Assembly: GCA_032622095.1 (NCBI GenBank)
Contig: CP136066.1
Coordinates: 117,701,319-117,765,318 of the forward strand
Length of the DNA: 64,000 bases
Direction: 5' to 3'
DNA from: Siphonodentalium dalli
Taxonomy: Eukaryota > Mollusca > Scaphopoda > Gadilida > Siphonodentaliidae
Below are positions 35,301 through 46,994 of this stretch, one piece after another. The notes beneath the pieces are model-generated. The model was not told where the DNA came from. It ran no database searches and was given only the letters and a program-made list of their open reading frames with translations. How positions within the stretch are numbered: the stretch's first letter is position 1; every line of letters begins with the position of its first letter. Made by a program: the position numbers and the translations under genes.

Positions 35301-38300
35301 GATCATTCCCAGTCAGCATGTTATTCAGAGCAGATCATTCCCAGTCAGCATGTTATTAGACAGAGCAGATCATTCCCAGTCAGCATGTTATTCAGAGCAG
35401 ATCATTCCCAGTCAGCATGTTATTCAGAGCAGATCATTCCCAGTCAGCATGTTATTAGACAGAGCAGATCATTCCCAGTCAGCATGTTATTCAGAGCAGA
35501 TCATTCCCAGTCAGCATGTTATTCAGAGCAGATCATTCCCAGTCAGCATGTTATTAGACAGAGCAGATCATTCCCAGTGAGCATGTTATTAGACAGAGCA
35601 GATCATTCCCAGTCAGCATGTTATTCAGAGCAGATCATTCCCAGTGAGCATGTTATTCAGAGCAGATCATTCCCAGTGAGCATGTTATTCAGAGCAGATC
35701 ATTCCCAGTCAGCATGTTATTCAGAGCAGATCATTCCCAGTGAGCATGTTATTCAGAGCAGATCATTCCCAGTCAGCATGTTATTCAGAGCAGATCATTC
35801 CCAGTGAGCATGTTATTCAGAGCAGAGCATTCCCAGTCAGCATGTTATTCAGAGCAGAGCATTCCCAGTCAGCATGTTATTAGACAGAGCAGATCATTCC
35901 AGTCAGCATGTTATTCAGAGCAGATCATTCCCAGTCAGCATGTTATTCAGAGCAGATCATTCCCAGTCAGCATGTTATTCAGAGCAGATCATTCCCAGTC
36001 AGCATGTTATTCAGAGCAGATCATTCCCAGTCAGCATGTTATTCAGAGCAGATCATTCCCAGTCAGCATGTTATTCAGAGCAGATCATTCCCAGTCAGCA
36101 TGTTATTAGACAGAGCAGATCATTCCCAGTCAGCATGTTATTCAGAGCAGATCATTCCCAGTCAGCATGTTATTCAGAGCAGATCATTCCCAGTGAGCAT
36201 GTTATTCAGAGCAGATCATTCCCAGTGAGCATGTTATTCAGAGCAGATCATTCCCAGTCAGCATGTTATTCAGAGCAGATCATTCCCAGTGAGCATGTTA
36301 TTCAGAGCAGATCATTCCCAGTCAGCATGTTATTCAGAGCAGATCATTCCCAGTGAGCATGTTATTCAGAGCAGATCATTCCCAGTCAGCATGTTATTCA
36401 GAGCAGATCATTCCCAGTGAGCATGTTATTCAGAGCAGATCATTCCCAGTGAGCATGTTATTCAGAGCAGATCATTCCCAGTCAGCATGTTATTAGACAG
36501 AGCAGATCATTCCCAGTCAGCATGTTATTCAGAGCAGATCATTCCCAGTCAGCATGTTATTCAGAGCAGATCAGCCCCAGTCAGCATGTTATTCAGAGCA
36601 GATCATTCCCAGTGAGCATGTTATTCAGAGCAGATCATTCCCAGTCAGCATGTTATTCAGAGCAGATCATTCCCAGTCAGCATGTTATTCAGAGCAGATC
36701 ATTCCCTGTCAGCATGTTATTCAGAGCAGATCATTCCCAGTGAGCATGTTATTCAGAGCAGATCATTCCCAGTGAGCATGTTATTCAGAGCAGATCATTC
36801 CCAGTCAGCATGTTATTCAGAGCAGATCAGCCCCAGTGAGCATGTTATTCAGAGCAGATCATTCCCAGTCAGCATGTTATTCAGAGCAGATCATTCCCTG
36901 TCAGCATGTTATTCAGAGCAGATCAGCCCCAGTCAGCATGTTATTCAGAGCAGATCATTCCCAGTGAGCATGTTATTCAGAGCAGATCATTCCCAGTGAG
37001 CATGTTATTCAGAGCAGATCATTCCCAGTCAGCATGTTATTCAGAGCAGATCATTCCCAGTGAGCATGTTATTCAGAGCAGATCATTCTCAGTGAGCATG
37101 TTATTCAGAGCAGATCATTCCCAGTGAGCATGTTATTCAGAGCAGATCATTCCCAGTGAGCATGTTATTCAGAGCAGATCATTCCCAGTCAGCATGTTAT
37201 TCAGAGCAGATCATTCCCAGTCAGCATGTTATTCAGAGCAGATCATTCCCAGTCAGCATGTTATTAGACAGAGCAGATCATTCCCAGTCAGCATGTTATT
37301 CAGAGCAGATCATTCCCAGTGAGCATGTTATTCAGAGCAGATCATTCCCAGTCAGCATGTTATTCAGAGCAGATCATTCCCAGTGAGCATGTTATTCAGA
37401 GCAGATCATTCCCAGTGAGCATGTTATTCAGAGCAGATCATTCCCAGTCAGCATGTTATTCAGAGCAGATCATTCCCAGTGAGCATGTTATTCAGAGCAG
37501 ATCATTCCCAGTCAGCATGTTATTCAGAGCAGATCATTCCCAGTGAGCATGTTATTCAGAGCAGAGCATTCCCAGTCAGCATGTTATTCAGAGCAGAGCA
37601 TTCCCAGTCAGCATGTTATTAGACAGAGCAGATCATTCCAGTCAGCATGTTATTCAGAGCAGATCATTCCCAGTCAGCATGTTATTAGACAGAGCAGATC
37701 ATTCCCAGTCAGCATGTTATTCAGAGCAGATCATTCCCAGTGAGCATGTTATTAGACAGAGCAGATCATTCCCAGTCAGCATGTTATTAGACAGAGCAGA
37801 TCATTCCCAGTCAGCATGTTATTCAGAGCAGATCATTCCCAGTCAGCATGTTATTAGACAGAGCAGATCATTCCCAGTCAGCATGTTATTCAGAGCAGAT
37901 CATTCCCAGTCAGCATGTTATTAGACAGAGCAGATCATTCCCAGTCAGCATGTTATTCAGAGCAGATCATTCCCAGTCAGCATGTTATTCAGAGCAGATC
38001 ATTCCCAGTCAGCATGTTATTAGACAGAGCAGATCATTCCCAGTCAGCATGTTATTCAGAGCAGATCATTCCCAGTCAGCATGTTATTCAGAGCAGATCA
38101 TTCCCAGTCAGCATGTTATTAGACAGAGCAGATCATTCCCAGTGAGCATGTTATTAGACAGAGCAGATCATTCCCAGTCAGCATGTTATTCAGAGCAGAT
38201 CATTCCCAGTGAGCATGTTATTCAGAGCAGATCATTCCCAGTGAGCATGTTATTCAGAGCAGATCATTCCCAGTCAGCATGTTATTCAGAGCAGATCATT

Positions 38301-41300
38301 CCCAGTGAGCATGTTATTCAGAGCAGATCATTCCCAGTCAGCATGTTATTCAGAGCAGATCATTCCCAGTGAGCATGTTATTCAGAGCAGAGCATTCCCA
38401 GTCAGCATGTTATTCAGAGCAGAGCATTCCCAGTCAGCATGTTATTAGACAGAGCAGATCATTCCAGTCAGCATGTTATTCAGAGCAGATCATTCCCAGT
38501 CAGCATGTTATTCAGAGCAGATCATTCCCAGTCAGCATGTTATTCAGAGCAGATCATTCCCAGTCAGCATGTTATTCAGAGCAGATCATTCCCAGTCAGC
38601 ATGTTATTCAGAGCAGATCATTCCCAGTCAGCATGTTATTAGACAGAGCAGATCATTCCCAGTCAGCATGTTATTCAGAGCAGATCATTCCCAGTCAGCA
38701 TGTTATTCAGAGCAGATCATTCCCAGTGAGCATGTTATTCAGAGCAGATCATTCCCAGTGAGCATGTTATTCAGAGCAGATCATTCCCAGTCAGCATGTT
38801 ATTCAGAGCAGATCATTCCCAGTGAGCATGTTATTCAGAGCAGATCATTCCCAGTCAGCATGTTATTCAGAGCAGATCATTCCCAGTGAGCATGTTATTC
38901 AGAGCAGATCATTCCCAGTCAGCATGTTATTCAGAGCAGATCATTCCCAGTGAGCATGTTATTCAGAGCAGATCATTCCCAGTGAGCATGTTATTCAGAG
39001 CAGATCATTCCCAGTCAGCATGTTATTAGACAGAGCAGATCATTCCCAGTCAGCATGTTATTCAGAGCAGATCATTCCCAGTCAGCATGTTATTCAGAGC
39101 AGATCAGCCCCAGTCAGCATGTTATTCAGAGCAGATCATTCCCAGTGAGCATGTTATTCAGAGCAGATCATTCCCAGTCAGCATGTTATTCAGAGCAGAT
39201 CATTCCCAGTCAGCATGTTATTCAGAGCAGATCATTCCCTGTCAGCATGTTATTCAGAGCAGATCATTCCCAGTGAGCATGTTATTCAGAGCAGATCATT
39301 CCCAGTGAGCATGTTATTCAGAGCAGATCATTCCCAGTCAGCATGTTATTCAGAGCAGATCAGCCCCAGTGAGCATGTTATTCAGAGCAGATCATTCCCA
39401 GTCAGCATGTTATTCAGAGCAGATCATTCCCTGTCAGCATGTTATTCAGAGCAGATCATTCCCAGTGAGCATGTTATTCAGAGCAGATCATTCCCAGTGA
39501 GCATGTTATTCAGAGCAGATCATTCCCAGTCAGCATGTTATTCAGAGCAGATCATTCCCAGTCAGCATGTTATTCAGAGCAGATCATTCCCAGTCAGCAT
39601 GTTATTCAGAGCAGATCATTCCCAGTCAGCATGTTATTCAGAGCAGATCATTCCCAGTCAGCATGTTATTCAGAGCAGATCATTCCCAGTCAGCATTTTA
39701 TTCAGAGCAGATCATTCCCAGTCAGCATGTTATTCAGAGCAGATCAGCCCCAGTCAGCATGTTATTCAGAGCAGATCATTCCCAGTGAGCATGTTATTCA
39801 GAGCAGATCATTCCCAGTCAGCATGTTATTCAGAGCAGATCATTCCCAGTGAGCATGTTATTCAGAGCAGATCATTCCCAGTCAGCATGTTATTCAGAGC
39901 AGATCATTCCCAGTCAGCATGTTATTCAGAGCAGATCATTCCCAGTCAGCATGTTATTCAGAGCAGATCAGCCCCAGTCAGCATGTTATTCAGAGCAGAT
40001 CATTCCCAGTGAGCATGTTATTCAGAGCAGATCATTCCCAGTCAGCATGTTATTCAGAGCAGATCATTCCCAGTCAGCATGTTATTCAGAGCAGATCATT
40101 CCCTGTCAGCATGTTATTCAGAGCAGATCATTCCCAGTGAGCATGTTATTCAGAGCAGATCATTCCCAGTGAGCATGTTATTCAGAGCAGATCATTCCCA
40201 GTCAGCATGTTATTCAGAGCAGATCATTCCCAGTCAGCATGTTATTCAGAGCAGATCATTCCCAGTCAGCATGTTATTCAGAGCAGATCATTCCCAGTGA
40301 GCATGTTATTAGACAGAGCAGATCATTCCCAGTGAGCATGTTATTCAGAGCAGATCATTCCCAGTGAGCATGTTATTCAGAGCAGATCATTCCCAGTGAG
40401 CATGTTATTCAGAGCAGATCATTCCCAGTCAGCATGTTATTCAGAGCAGATCATTCCCAGTCAGCATGTTATTCAGAGCAGATCATTCCCAGTCAGCATG
40501 TTATTCAGAGCAGATCATTCCCAGTCAGCATGTTATTCAGAGCAGATCAGCCCCAGTCAGCATGTTATTCAGAGCAGATCATTCCCAGTGAGCATGTTAT
40601 TCAGAGCAGATCATTCCCAGTCAGCATGTTATTCAGAGCAGATCATTCCCAGTCAGCATGTTATTCAGAGCGGATCATTCCCTGTCAGCATGTTATTCAG
40701 AGCAGATCATTCCCAGTGAGCATGTTATTCAGAGCAGATCATTCCCAGTGAGCATGTTATTCAGAGCAGATCATTCCCAGTCAGCATGTTATTCAGAGCA
40801 GATCATTCCAGTCAGCATGTTATTCAGAGCAGATCATTCCCAGTGAGCATGTTATTCAGAGCAGATCAGCCCCAGTCAGCATGTTATTCAGAGCAGATCA
40901 TTCCCAGTGAGCATGTTATTCAGAGCAGATCATTCCCAGTCAGCATGTTATTCAGAGCAGATCATTCCCTGTCAGCATGTTATTCAGAGCAGATCATTCC
41001 CAGTGAGCATGTTATTCAGAGCAGATCATTCCCAGTCAGCATGTTATTCAGAGCAGATCATTCCCAGTCAGCATGTTATTCAGAGCAGATCATTCCCTGT
41101 CAGCATGTTATTCAGAGCAGATCATTCCCAGTGAGCATGTTATTCAGAGCAGATCATTCCCAGTCAGCATGTTATTCAGAGCAGATCATTCCCAGTCAGC
41201 ATGTTATTCAGAGCAGATCATTCCCAGTGAGCATGTTATTCAGAGCAGATCATTCCCAGTCAGCATGTTATTCAGAGCAGATCATTCCCAGTCAGCATGT

Positions 41301-43855
41301 TATTCAGAACAGATCATTTCCAGTGAGCATGTTATTCAGAGCAGATCATTCCCAGTCAGCATGTTATTCAGAGCAGATCATTCCCAGTGAGCATGTTATT
41401 CAGAGCAGATCATTCCCAGTCAGCATGTTATTCAGAGCAGATCATTCCCAGTGAGCATGTTATTCAGAGCAGATCATTCCCAGTGAGCATGTTATTCAGA
41501 GCAGATCATTCCCAGTCAGCATGTTATTCAGAGCAGATCATTCCCAGTGAGCATGTTATTCAGAGCAGATCATTCCCAGTCAGCATGTTATTCAGAGCAG
41601 ATCATTCCCAGTGAGCATGTTATTCAGAGCAGATCATTCCCAGTCAGCATGTTATTCAGAGCAGATCATTCCCAGTGAGCATGTTATTCAGAGCAGATCA
41701 TTCCCAGTGAGCATGTTATTCAGAGCAGATCATTCCCAGTGAGCATGTTATTCAGAGCAGATCATTCCCAGTCAGCATGTTATTCAGAGCAGATCATTCC
41801 CAGTGAGCATGTTATTCAGAGCAGATCATTCCCAGTGAGCATGTTATTCAGAGCAGATCATTCCCAGTGAGCATGTTATTCAGAGCAGATCATTCCCAGT
41901 GAGCATGTTATTCAGAGCAGATCATTCCCAGTGAGCATGTTATTCAGAGCAGATCATTCCCAGTCAGCATGTTATTCAGAGCAGATCATTCACAGTGAGC
42001 ATGTTATTCAGAGCAGTTCATTCCCAGTCAGCATGTTATTCAGAGCAGATCATTCCCAGTCAGCATGTTATTCAGAGCAGATCATTCCCAGTCAGCATGT
42101 TATTCAGAGCAGATCATTCCCAGTCAGCATGTTATTCAGAGCAGATCATTCCCAGTCAGCATGTTATTCAGAGCAGATCAGCCCCAGTCAGCATGTTATT
42201 CAGAGCAGATCATTCCCAGTGAGCATGTTATTCAGAGCAGATCATTCCCAGTCAGCATGTTATTCAGAGCAGATCATTTCCAGTCAGCATGTTATTCAGA
42301 GCAGATCATTCCCAGTCAGCATGTTATTCAGAGCAGATAATTCCCAGTCAGCATGTTATTCAGAGCAGATCATTCCCAGTCAGCATGTTATTCAGAGCAG
42401 ATCATTCCCAGTGAGCATGTTATTCAGAGCAGATCATTCCCAGTGAGCATGTTATTCAGAGCAGATCATTCCCAGTCAGCATGTTATTCAGAGCAGATAA
42501 TTCCCAGTGAGCATGTTATTCAGAGCAGATCATTCCCAGTGAGCATGTTATTCAGAGCAGATCATTCCCAGTGAGCATGTTATTCAGAGCAGATCATTCC
42601 CAGTCAGCATGTTATTCAGAGCAGATCATTCCCAGTCAGCATGTTATTCAGAGCAGATCATTCCCAGTGAGCATGTTATTCAGAGCAGATCATTCCCAGT
42701 CAGCATGTTATTCAGAGCAGATCATTCCCTGTCAGCATGTTATTAGACAGAGCAGAGCATTCCAGTGAGCATGTTATTCAGAGCAGATCATTCCCAGTGA
42801 GCATGTTATTCAGAGCAGATCATTCCCAGTGAGCATGTTATTCAGAGCAGATCATTCCCAGTGAGCATGTTATTCAGAGCAGAGCATTCCCAGTGAGCAT
42901 GTTATTAGACAGAGCAGAGCATTCCCAGTGAGCATGTTATTAGACAGAGCAGAGCATTCCCAGTGAGCATGTTATTCAGAGCAGATCATTCCCAGTGAGC
43001 ATGTTATTCAGAGCAGATCATTCCCAGTGAGCATGTTATTCAGAGCAGATCATTCCCAGTCAGCATGTTATTCAGAGCAGATCATTCCCTGTCAGCATGT
43101 TATTAGACAGAGCAGAGCATTCCCAGTGAGCATGTTATTCAGAGCAGATCATTCCCAGTGAGCATGTTATTCAGAGCAGATCATTCCCAGTGAGCATGTT
43201 ATTCAGAGCAGATCATTCCCAGTGAGCATGTTATTCAGAGCAGAGCATTCCCAGTGAGCATGTTATTAGACAGAGCAGAGCATTCCCAGTGAGCATGTTA
43301 TTAGACAGAGCAGATCATTCCCAGTGAGCATGTTATTCAGAGCAGATCATTCCCAGTCAGCATGTTATTAGACAGAGCAGATCATTCCCAGTCAGCATGT
43401 TATTCAGAGCAGATCATTCCCAGTGAGCATGTTATTCAGAGCAGATCATTCCCAGTCAGCATGTTATTCAGAGCAGATCATTCCCAGTGAGCATGTTATT
43501 CAGAGCAGATCATTCCCAGTCAGCATGTTATTCAGAGCAGATCATTCCCAGTGAGCATGTTATTCAGAGCAGATCATTCCCAGTCAGCATGTTATTCAGA
43601 GCAGATCATTCCCAGTCAGCATGTTATTCAGAGCAGATCATTCCCAGTGAGCATGTTATTCAGAGCAGATCATTCCCAGTGAGCATGTTATTCAGAGCAG
43701 ATCATTCCCAGTCAGCATGTTATTCAGAGCAGATCATTCCCAGTGAGCATGTTATTCAGAGCAGATCATTCCCAGTGAGCATGTTATTCAGAGCAGATCA
43801 TTCCCAGTGAGCATGTTATTAGACAGAGCAGATCATTCCCAGTCAGCATGTTATT
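32312..43855. repeat. 11.5-kb satellite array, 32-bp unit with 35-bp variant
   Basis: About 350-360 head-to-tail units follow the pattern CAGAGCAGATCATTCCC + AGTCAGCATGTTATT (32 bp). The main variants are: C or G in 'agtcagc/agtgagc'; a 35-bp form with 'attagacagagcag' in place of 'attcagagcag'; 'gcattccc' for 'tcattccc'; 'cagcccc' for 'cattccc'; 'ccctgtc' for 'cccagtc'; and a one-base-short 'attccagtc'. There are no spacers, so this is not a CRISPR. The same series of variants recurs at a 2,565-bp offset (roughly 34,380-36,930 and 36,945-39,455), giving a higher-order repeat. Within it a marker block recurs at 826 bp. Because 32 is not a multiple of three, each frame cycles through all three phases of the unit. 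The many overlapping open frames are by-products of the repeat. Confidence 0.97.
34380..39455. repeat. Higher-order tandem duplication inside the satellite (period ~2,565 bp)
   Basis: The one-base-short unit 'attccagtc' occurs at 35,071, 35,897, 37,636 and 38,462. That is 826 bp apart within each half and exactly 2,565 bp apart between halves. The pattern of C/G variants and 35-bp units around them matches. Beyond about 36,490 the offset becomes 2,533, one 32-bp unit less. Limits are approximate. Confidence 0.85.
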
Positions 43856-43881
43856 CCTCAATTAAATTTGTTTCTGCTCAG

Positions 43882-43957
43882 TGGTGTTCCAGATGTGACA
43901 GAATACAAGATAAATATTATGACATATCTAAGGAATACACATTAGGAATACATGTAG
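43882..43957 (+). other. Candidate internal exon of an unidentified host gene
   Basis: Seen directly: the satellite ends at 43,855 and is followed by a T-rich tract and 'ttctgctcag', a strong acceptor. Then come 76 bases open in one frame (25 codons plus one base) and 'gtgagtg', a strong donor. The encoded peptide starts WCSRCDRIQDKYYDISKEY and continues for a few residues. It has a C-x2-C pair, and I do not recognise the family. Inference: if this is real, the satellite lies in the preceding intron and the gene runs on the plus strand. I found no partner exons, so chance splice-like sites cannot be excluded. Confidence 0.45.
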
Positions 43958-44288
43958 GTGAGTGTTTTGATGATCAGTTTCCATTTATGTGAAGATTTGA
44001 ATCAGGTACAGTGGTCGGGGACCTTCTGTAGACAGCGATGTAGAAAATTTAAACATAGCTGGCAAAGGACCAAACCTTCAACTTGAGCCATGCTTGTTAT
44101 GCACTCAAATTTCCTTTCGCAGCCCACATATCATCAGGTCAAAGACCAAGATTTCATTTTATTCTTTGACATCTTCATTTACACAGAGATAATCAGTTAT
44201 CGATCTACTGTTACCCAGCTGAGTGATTAAAGCTCTAAAGACCAAGCAATGCCTTATTCCGAGATTTAGGAACACCACATTAATTATC
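43958..44288. other. Unrecognised stretch after the satellite
   Basis: The segment 44,228-44,262 ('aaagctctaaagac' then 'caagcaatgccttattccga') resembles the junction sequence at the start of the satellite and could be a lone degenerate unit. Confidence 0.4.
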
Positions 44289-44289
44289 A

Positions 44290-46184
44290 TTTTTAGCTCA
44301 ACTATTCTTTGTAAAGTTTGAGCTATTGCCATGGCTTTGTCGTCCGTCGTCTGTGTGTGCGTGTGTGGGTGCGTGTGTGATGCGTCAACAATACAGGCTG
44401 CAGGTCGTACCTTTGGTTGGATCATTATGAAATTTGACATAGCTGTTGACATCAACATTTAGACTGGAACAATTCATTTTGGGGTCATTCGGAAAAAAAA
44501 CATGGCCGCCAGTGGCCATCTTGGATTTCAATATTCAATACATTAGCACAGGCTACAGGACGTACTGTTTGTCTGATCATTATGAAATTTTTCATGGATG
44601 TTAATATTGAGATGTAGATGGGAACGAGTCATTTTGGGGTCATTCGGCCAAAAAACATGGCCGCCAGCAGCGATCTTGGATTTTACTCTTTGCATGACTA
44701 AATCCTTTAGTACGGGCTACAGGTCGTACCTTTAGTCGGATCATCATGAATTTTGTCACAGATGTTTGCAATGACATGTAGATGGGAACGAGTCATTTTG
44801 GGGTCATTCGTCCAAAAAAAATGGCCACCAGCAGCCATCTTGGAATTTACTCTTTGCATGACTAAATCCTTTGGCACAGGATACAGGTCGTACGTCTGGT
44901 CGGATCATTATGAAATTTGTCAGGGCTGTTAACATTGACATATAGATGGGAACGAATCATTTTGGGGTCATTCGGCAAAAAAACATGGCCGCCAGTGGCC
45001 ATTTTGGATTTCAAAATTCAATCCATTAGCACAGACTACAGGCTGGAGTGTTCATCTGATCATCATGAAATTTGTTGTGGAAGTTAATATTTACATGTAG
45101 ATGGGAACGAGTCATTTTGGGGTCATTCGGCCATAAAACATGGCCGCTGGCAGCCATCTTGGATTTTACTCTTTGCATGACTAAATAATTTGGCAGGGGC
45201 TACAGGTCGTACCTTTGGTCGGATCATCATGAAATTTGTCATGGATATTAACATTTACATGTAGATGGGAACGAGTCATTTTGGAGTCACTCAGCCATAA
45301 AACATGGCCACTGGCAGCCATCTTGGATTTTACTCTTTGCATGACTAAATCCTTTGGTACTGGCTACAGGGCGGTACCTTTGGTCGGATCATCATGAAAT
45401 TTGTCATGGCTGTTAACATTGAAATGTAGATGGGAACGAGTCATTTTGAGGGTCATTTGGCCATAAAACATGTCCGCTGGCAGCCACCTTGGATTTTACT
45501 CTTTGCATGACTAAATCCTTTGGCACACCCTACAGTCCACTTCCCTCATCCGATCATCACCAAACTTCATATTAATCTTGATATTGATCTACTAGATGGA
45601 AGCTATCAAATGTTTTTGAATTTCATTGGAAACCATAGCCATCAGAAAAAATAGCCATCAACAACCATCTTACTTTATATATATCTCTTCATGTTGATAA
45701 TCTGGTATAGTTACTTAGACCTTTCAACTTTCCGCATTCCTAATTGCTCCATTGACTGTAACACATGAAATTATTCCCTTTCCAAGTTTAGCTACAGTGT
45801 CATTGACACTTTCATTTCCGAAAATCATTGACAAACATGGCTGCCAGCGGCCATCTTTGATGTTACTCTTTTGCATGACTAAATCATTTGGTACACCAGA
45901 GACCACATCCCCATTTTGTCACCAAACTTTGTATGGATCTTCAGGGACACCTCTACATGGGAGCCATTGATTATTTCAGAAATTCATTAAAAAAATTGCT
46001 ACCAGCAGCCATCTCTGATCTCAAATTTGAATCCATCAGCACACCATGCAGCCTGTATTTATCAGAGAAATATTTTGAAAAATTACAGGCATGTTTAGGA
46101 TCACCTCTTGATGGGAGCTATCGAATTTGAATAATTTTGAACTCAATTTAGCTCAACTTTACTTGTAAAGTTTGAGTTATTGCC
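44290..46184. repeat. Degenerate array of a ~160-bp dispersed repeat, first block
   Basis: It starts with 'tttttagctcaactattctt' and a 'cgtccgtcgtctgtg' segment. Ordered units follow with 'acaggtcgtacctttggtcg', 'gatcatcatgaaatttgtca', 'tagatgggaacgagtcattt' and 'catggccgcc...gccatcttgga', repeated about every 155-165 bp (for example 44,501, 44,656, 44,820, 44,985, 45,140, 45,303 and 45,468). Later units are more diverged. Similar sequences appear at 3.8 kb. Confidence 0.85.
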
Positions 46185-46990
46185 TGTGCCAATACGGGGT
46201 ACATATCACGCTTTAATAGACAATCAAAACGATTTGATTATTTAATTACAACAAAGTCAATGGCATTCAATCGTCGGCATCTGGTTTCTCTTAGTGTTCA
46301 TCTTCCTGTCGTCTGCTCAGATGGGGTCTTCTCATGTCCTTATACATAGGGCGTGTCCGCTCGTCATCTGCGTGGTTGATATCTGGTTGAGTTCATCGGC
46401 CTGTCGTCTGCTCCTCTTCATCGCCGTCGCATAGGGGTAGCGTTGTCGGAAATACAAGATTGTAATGTTTACCTCATATTTCTGTCCATGCTTCTTCCTG
46501 GTGGTCCTGCTAAACTTCTGTGCGTCCGGGAATAGCTGGTATCACTGGTAGCTCGCTGAGAACTGGGTATGGAGTGTCAGTTTGCTTGTTACTATATACG
46601 CCAAGGGGATTAGGATAGTCCAGGGCGTATTTCACGGCACATCAATCTGGGCGTACCTGGGGTAATCAGGCTAGCGTCATTCTTCTGTATCTTTACCTGT
46701 TCTGTCTTCTCGGCGGTTCGCCACGTTAAGTTCCAATGGACATCTTTTTGGAGATATCTAGTATCGCTAATCCTTAAATTGCTCTGTTTACTCCCAAGTC
46801 GTTCTTCGTCATCATGCCGCGTTAGAGATGTACTTCGGGTGCGCTAAGCTGCTTTCGTGTCCAGTATTTTGCATCTTGATATAGTCAACAGGGGTGCCGA
46901 TATATATGGTAAATCATGCAGCCCCCACGAACTGAAGATTGTCTGCTTTCCGGGGGTTGAAGGTTCTGTCCCTGGGGTTGTCTTGGTACA
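46185..46990. mobile_element. ~806-bp TG...CA insertion, candidate solo LTR
   Basis: This segment interrupts the repeat head between 'gagttattgcc' and 'atggcttggtatccgtcgtc', which are contiguous in the first block (44,320-44,350). The insert begins TGTGCC and ends GGTACA. TGCC precedes it (46,181-46,184) and follows it (46,991-46,994) as a possible 4-bp target duplication. The TG/CA ends and short duplication fit a solo long terminal repeat of a Gypsy or Bel/Pao-type element. I see no coding sequence. Another kind of insertion remains possible. Confidence 0.55.
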
Positions 46991-46994
46991 TGCC

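Noticed and set aside
32312-43855. Dozens of overlapping plus-strand frames of 60-265 codons encoding a repetitive peptide
   Set aside because: They follow from a stop-poor 32-bp repeat read in rotating phase; all frames give the same peptide and there is no start context or composition suggesting selection.
32312-43855. CRISPR array
   Set aside because: Units are directly contiguous with no unique spacers, no cas-like genes are present, and the window is otherwise eukaryotic.
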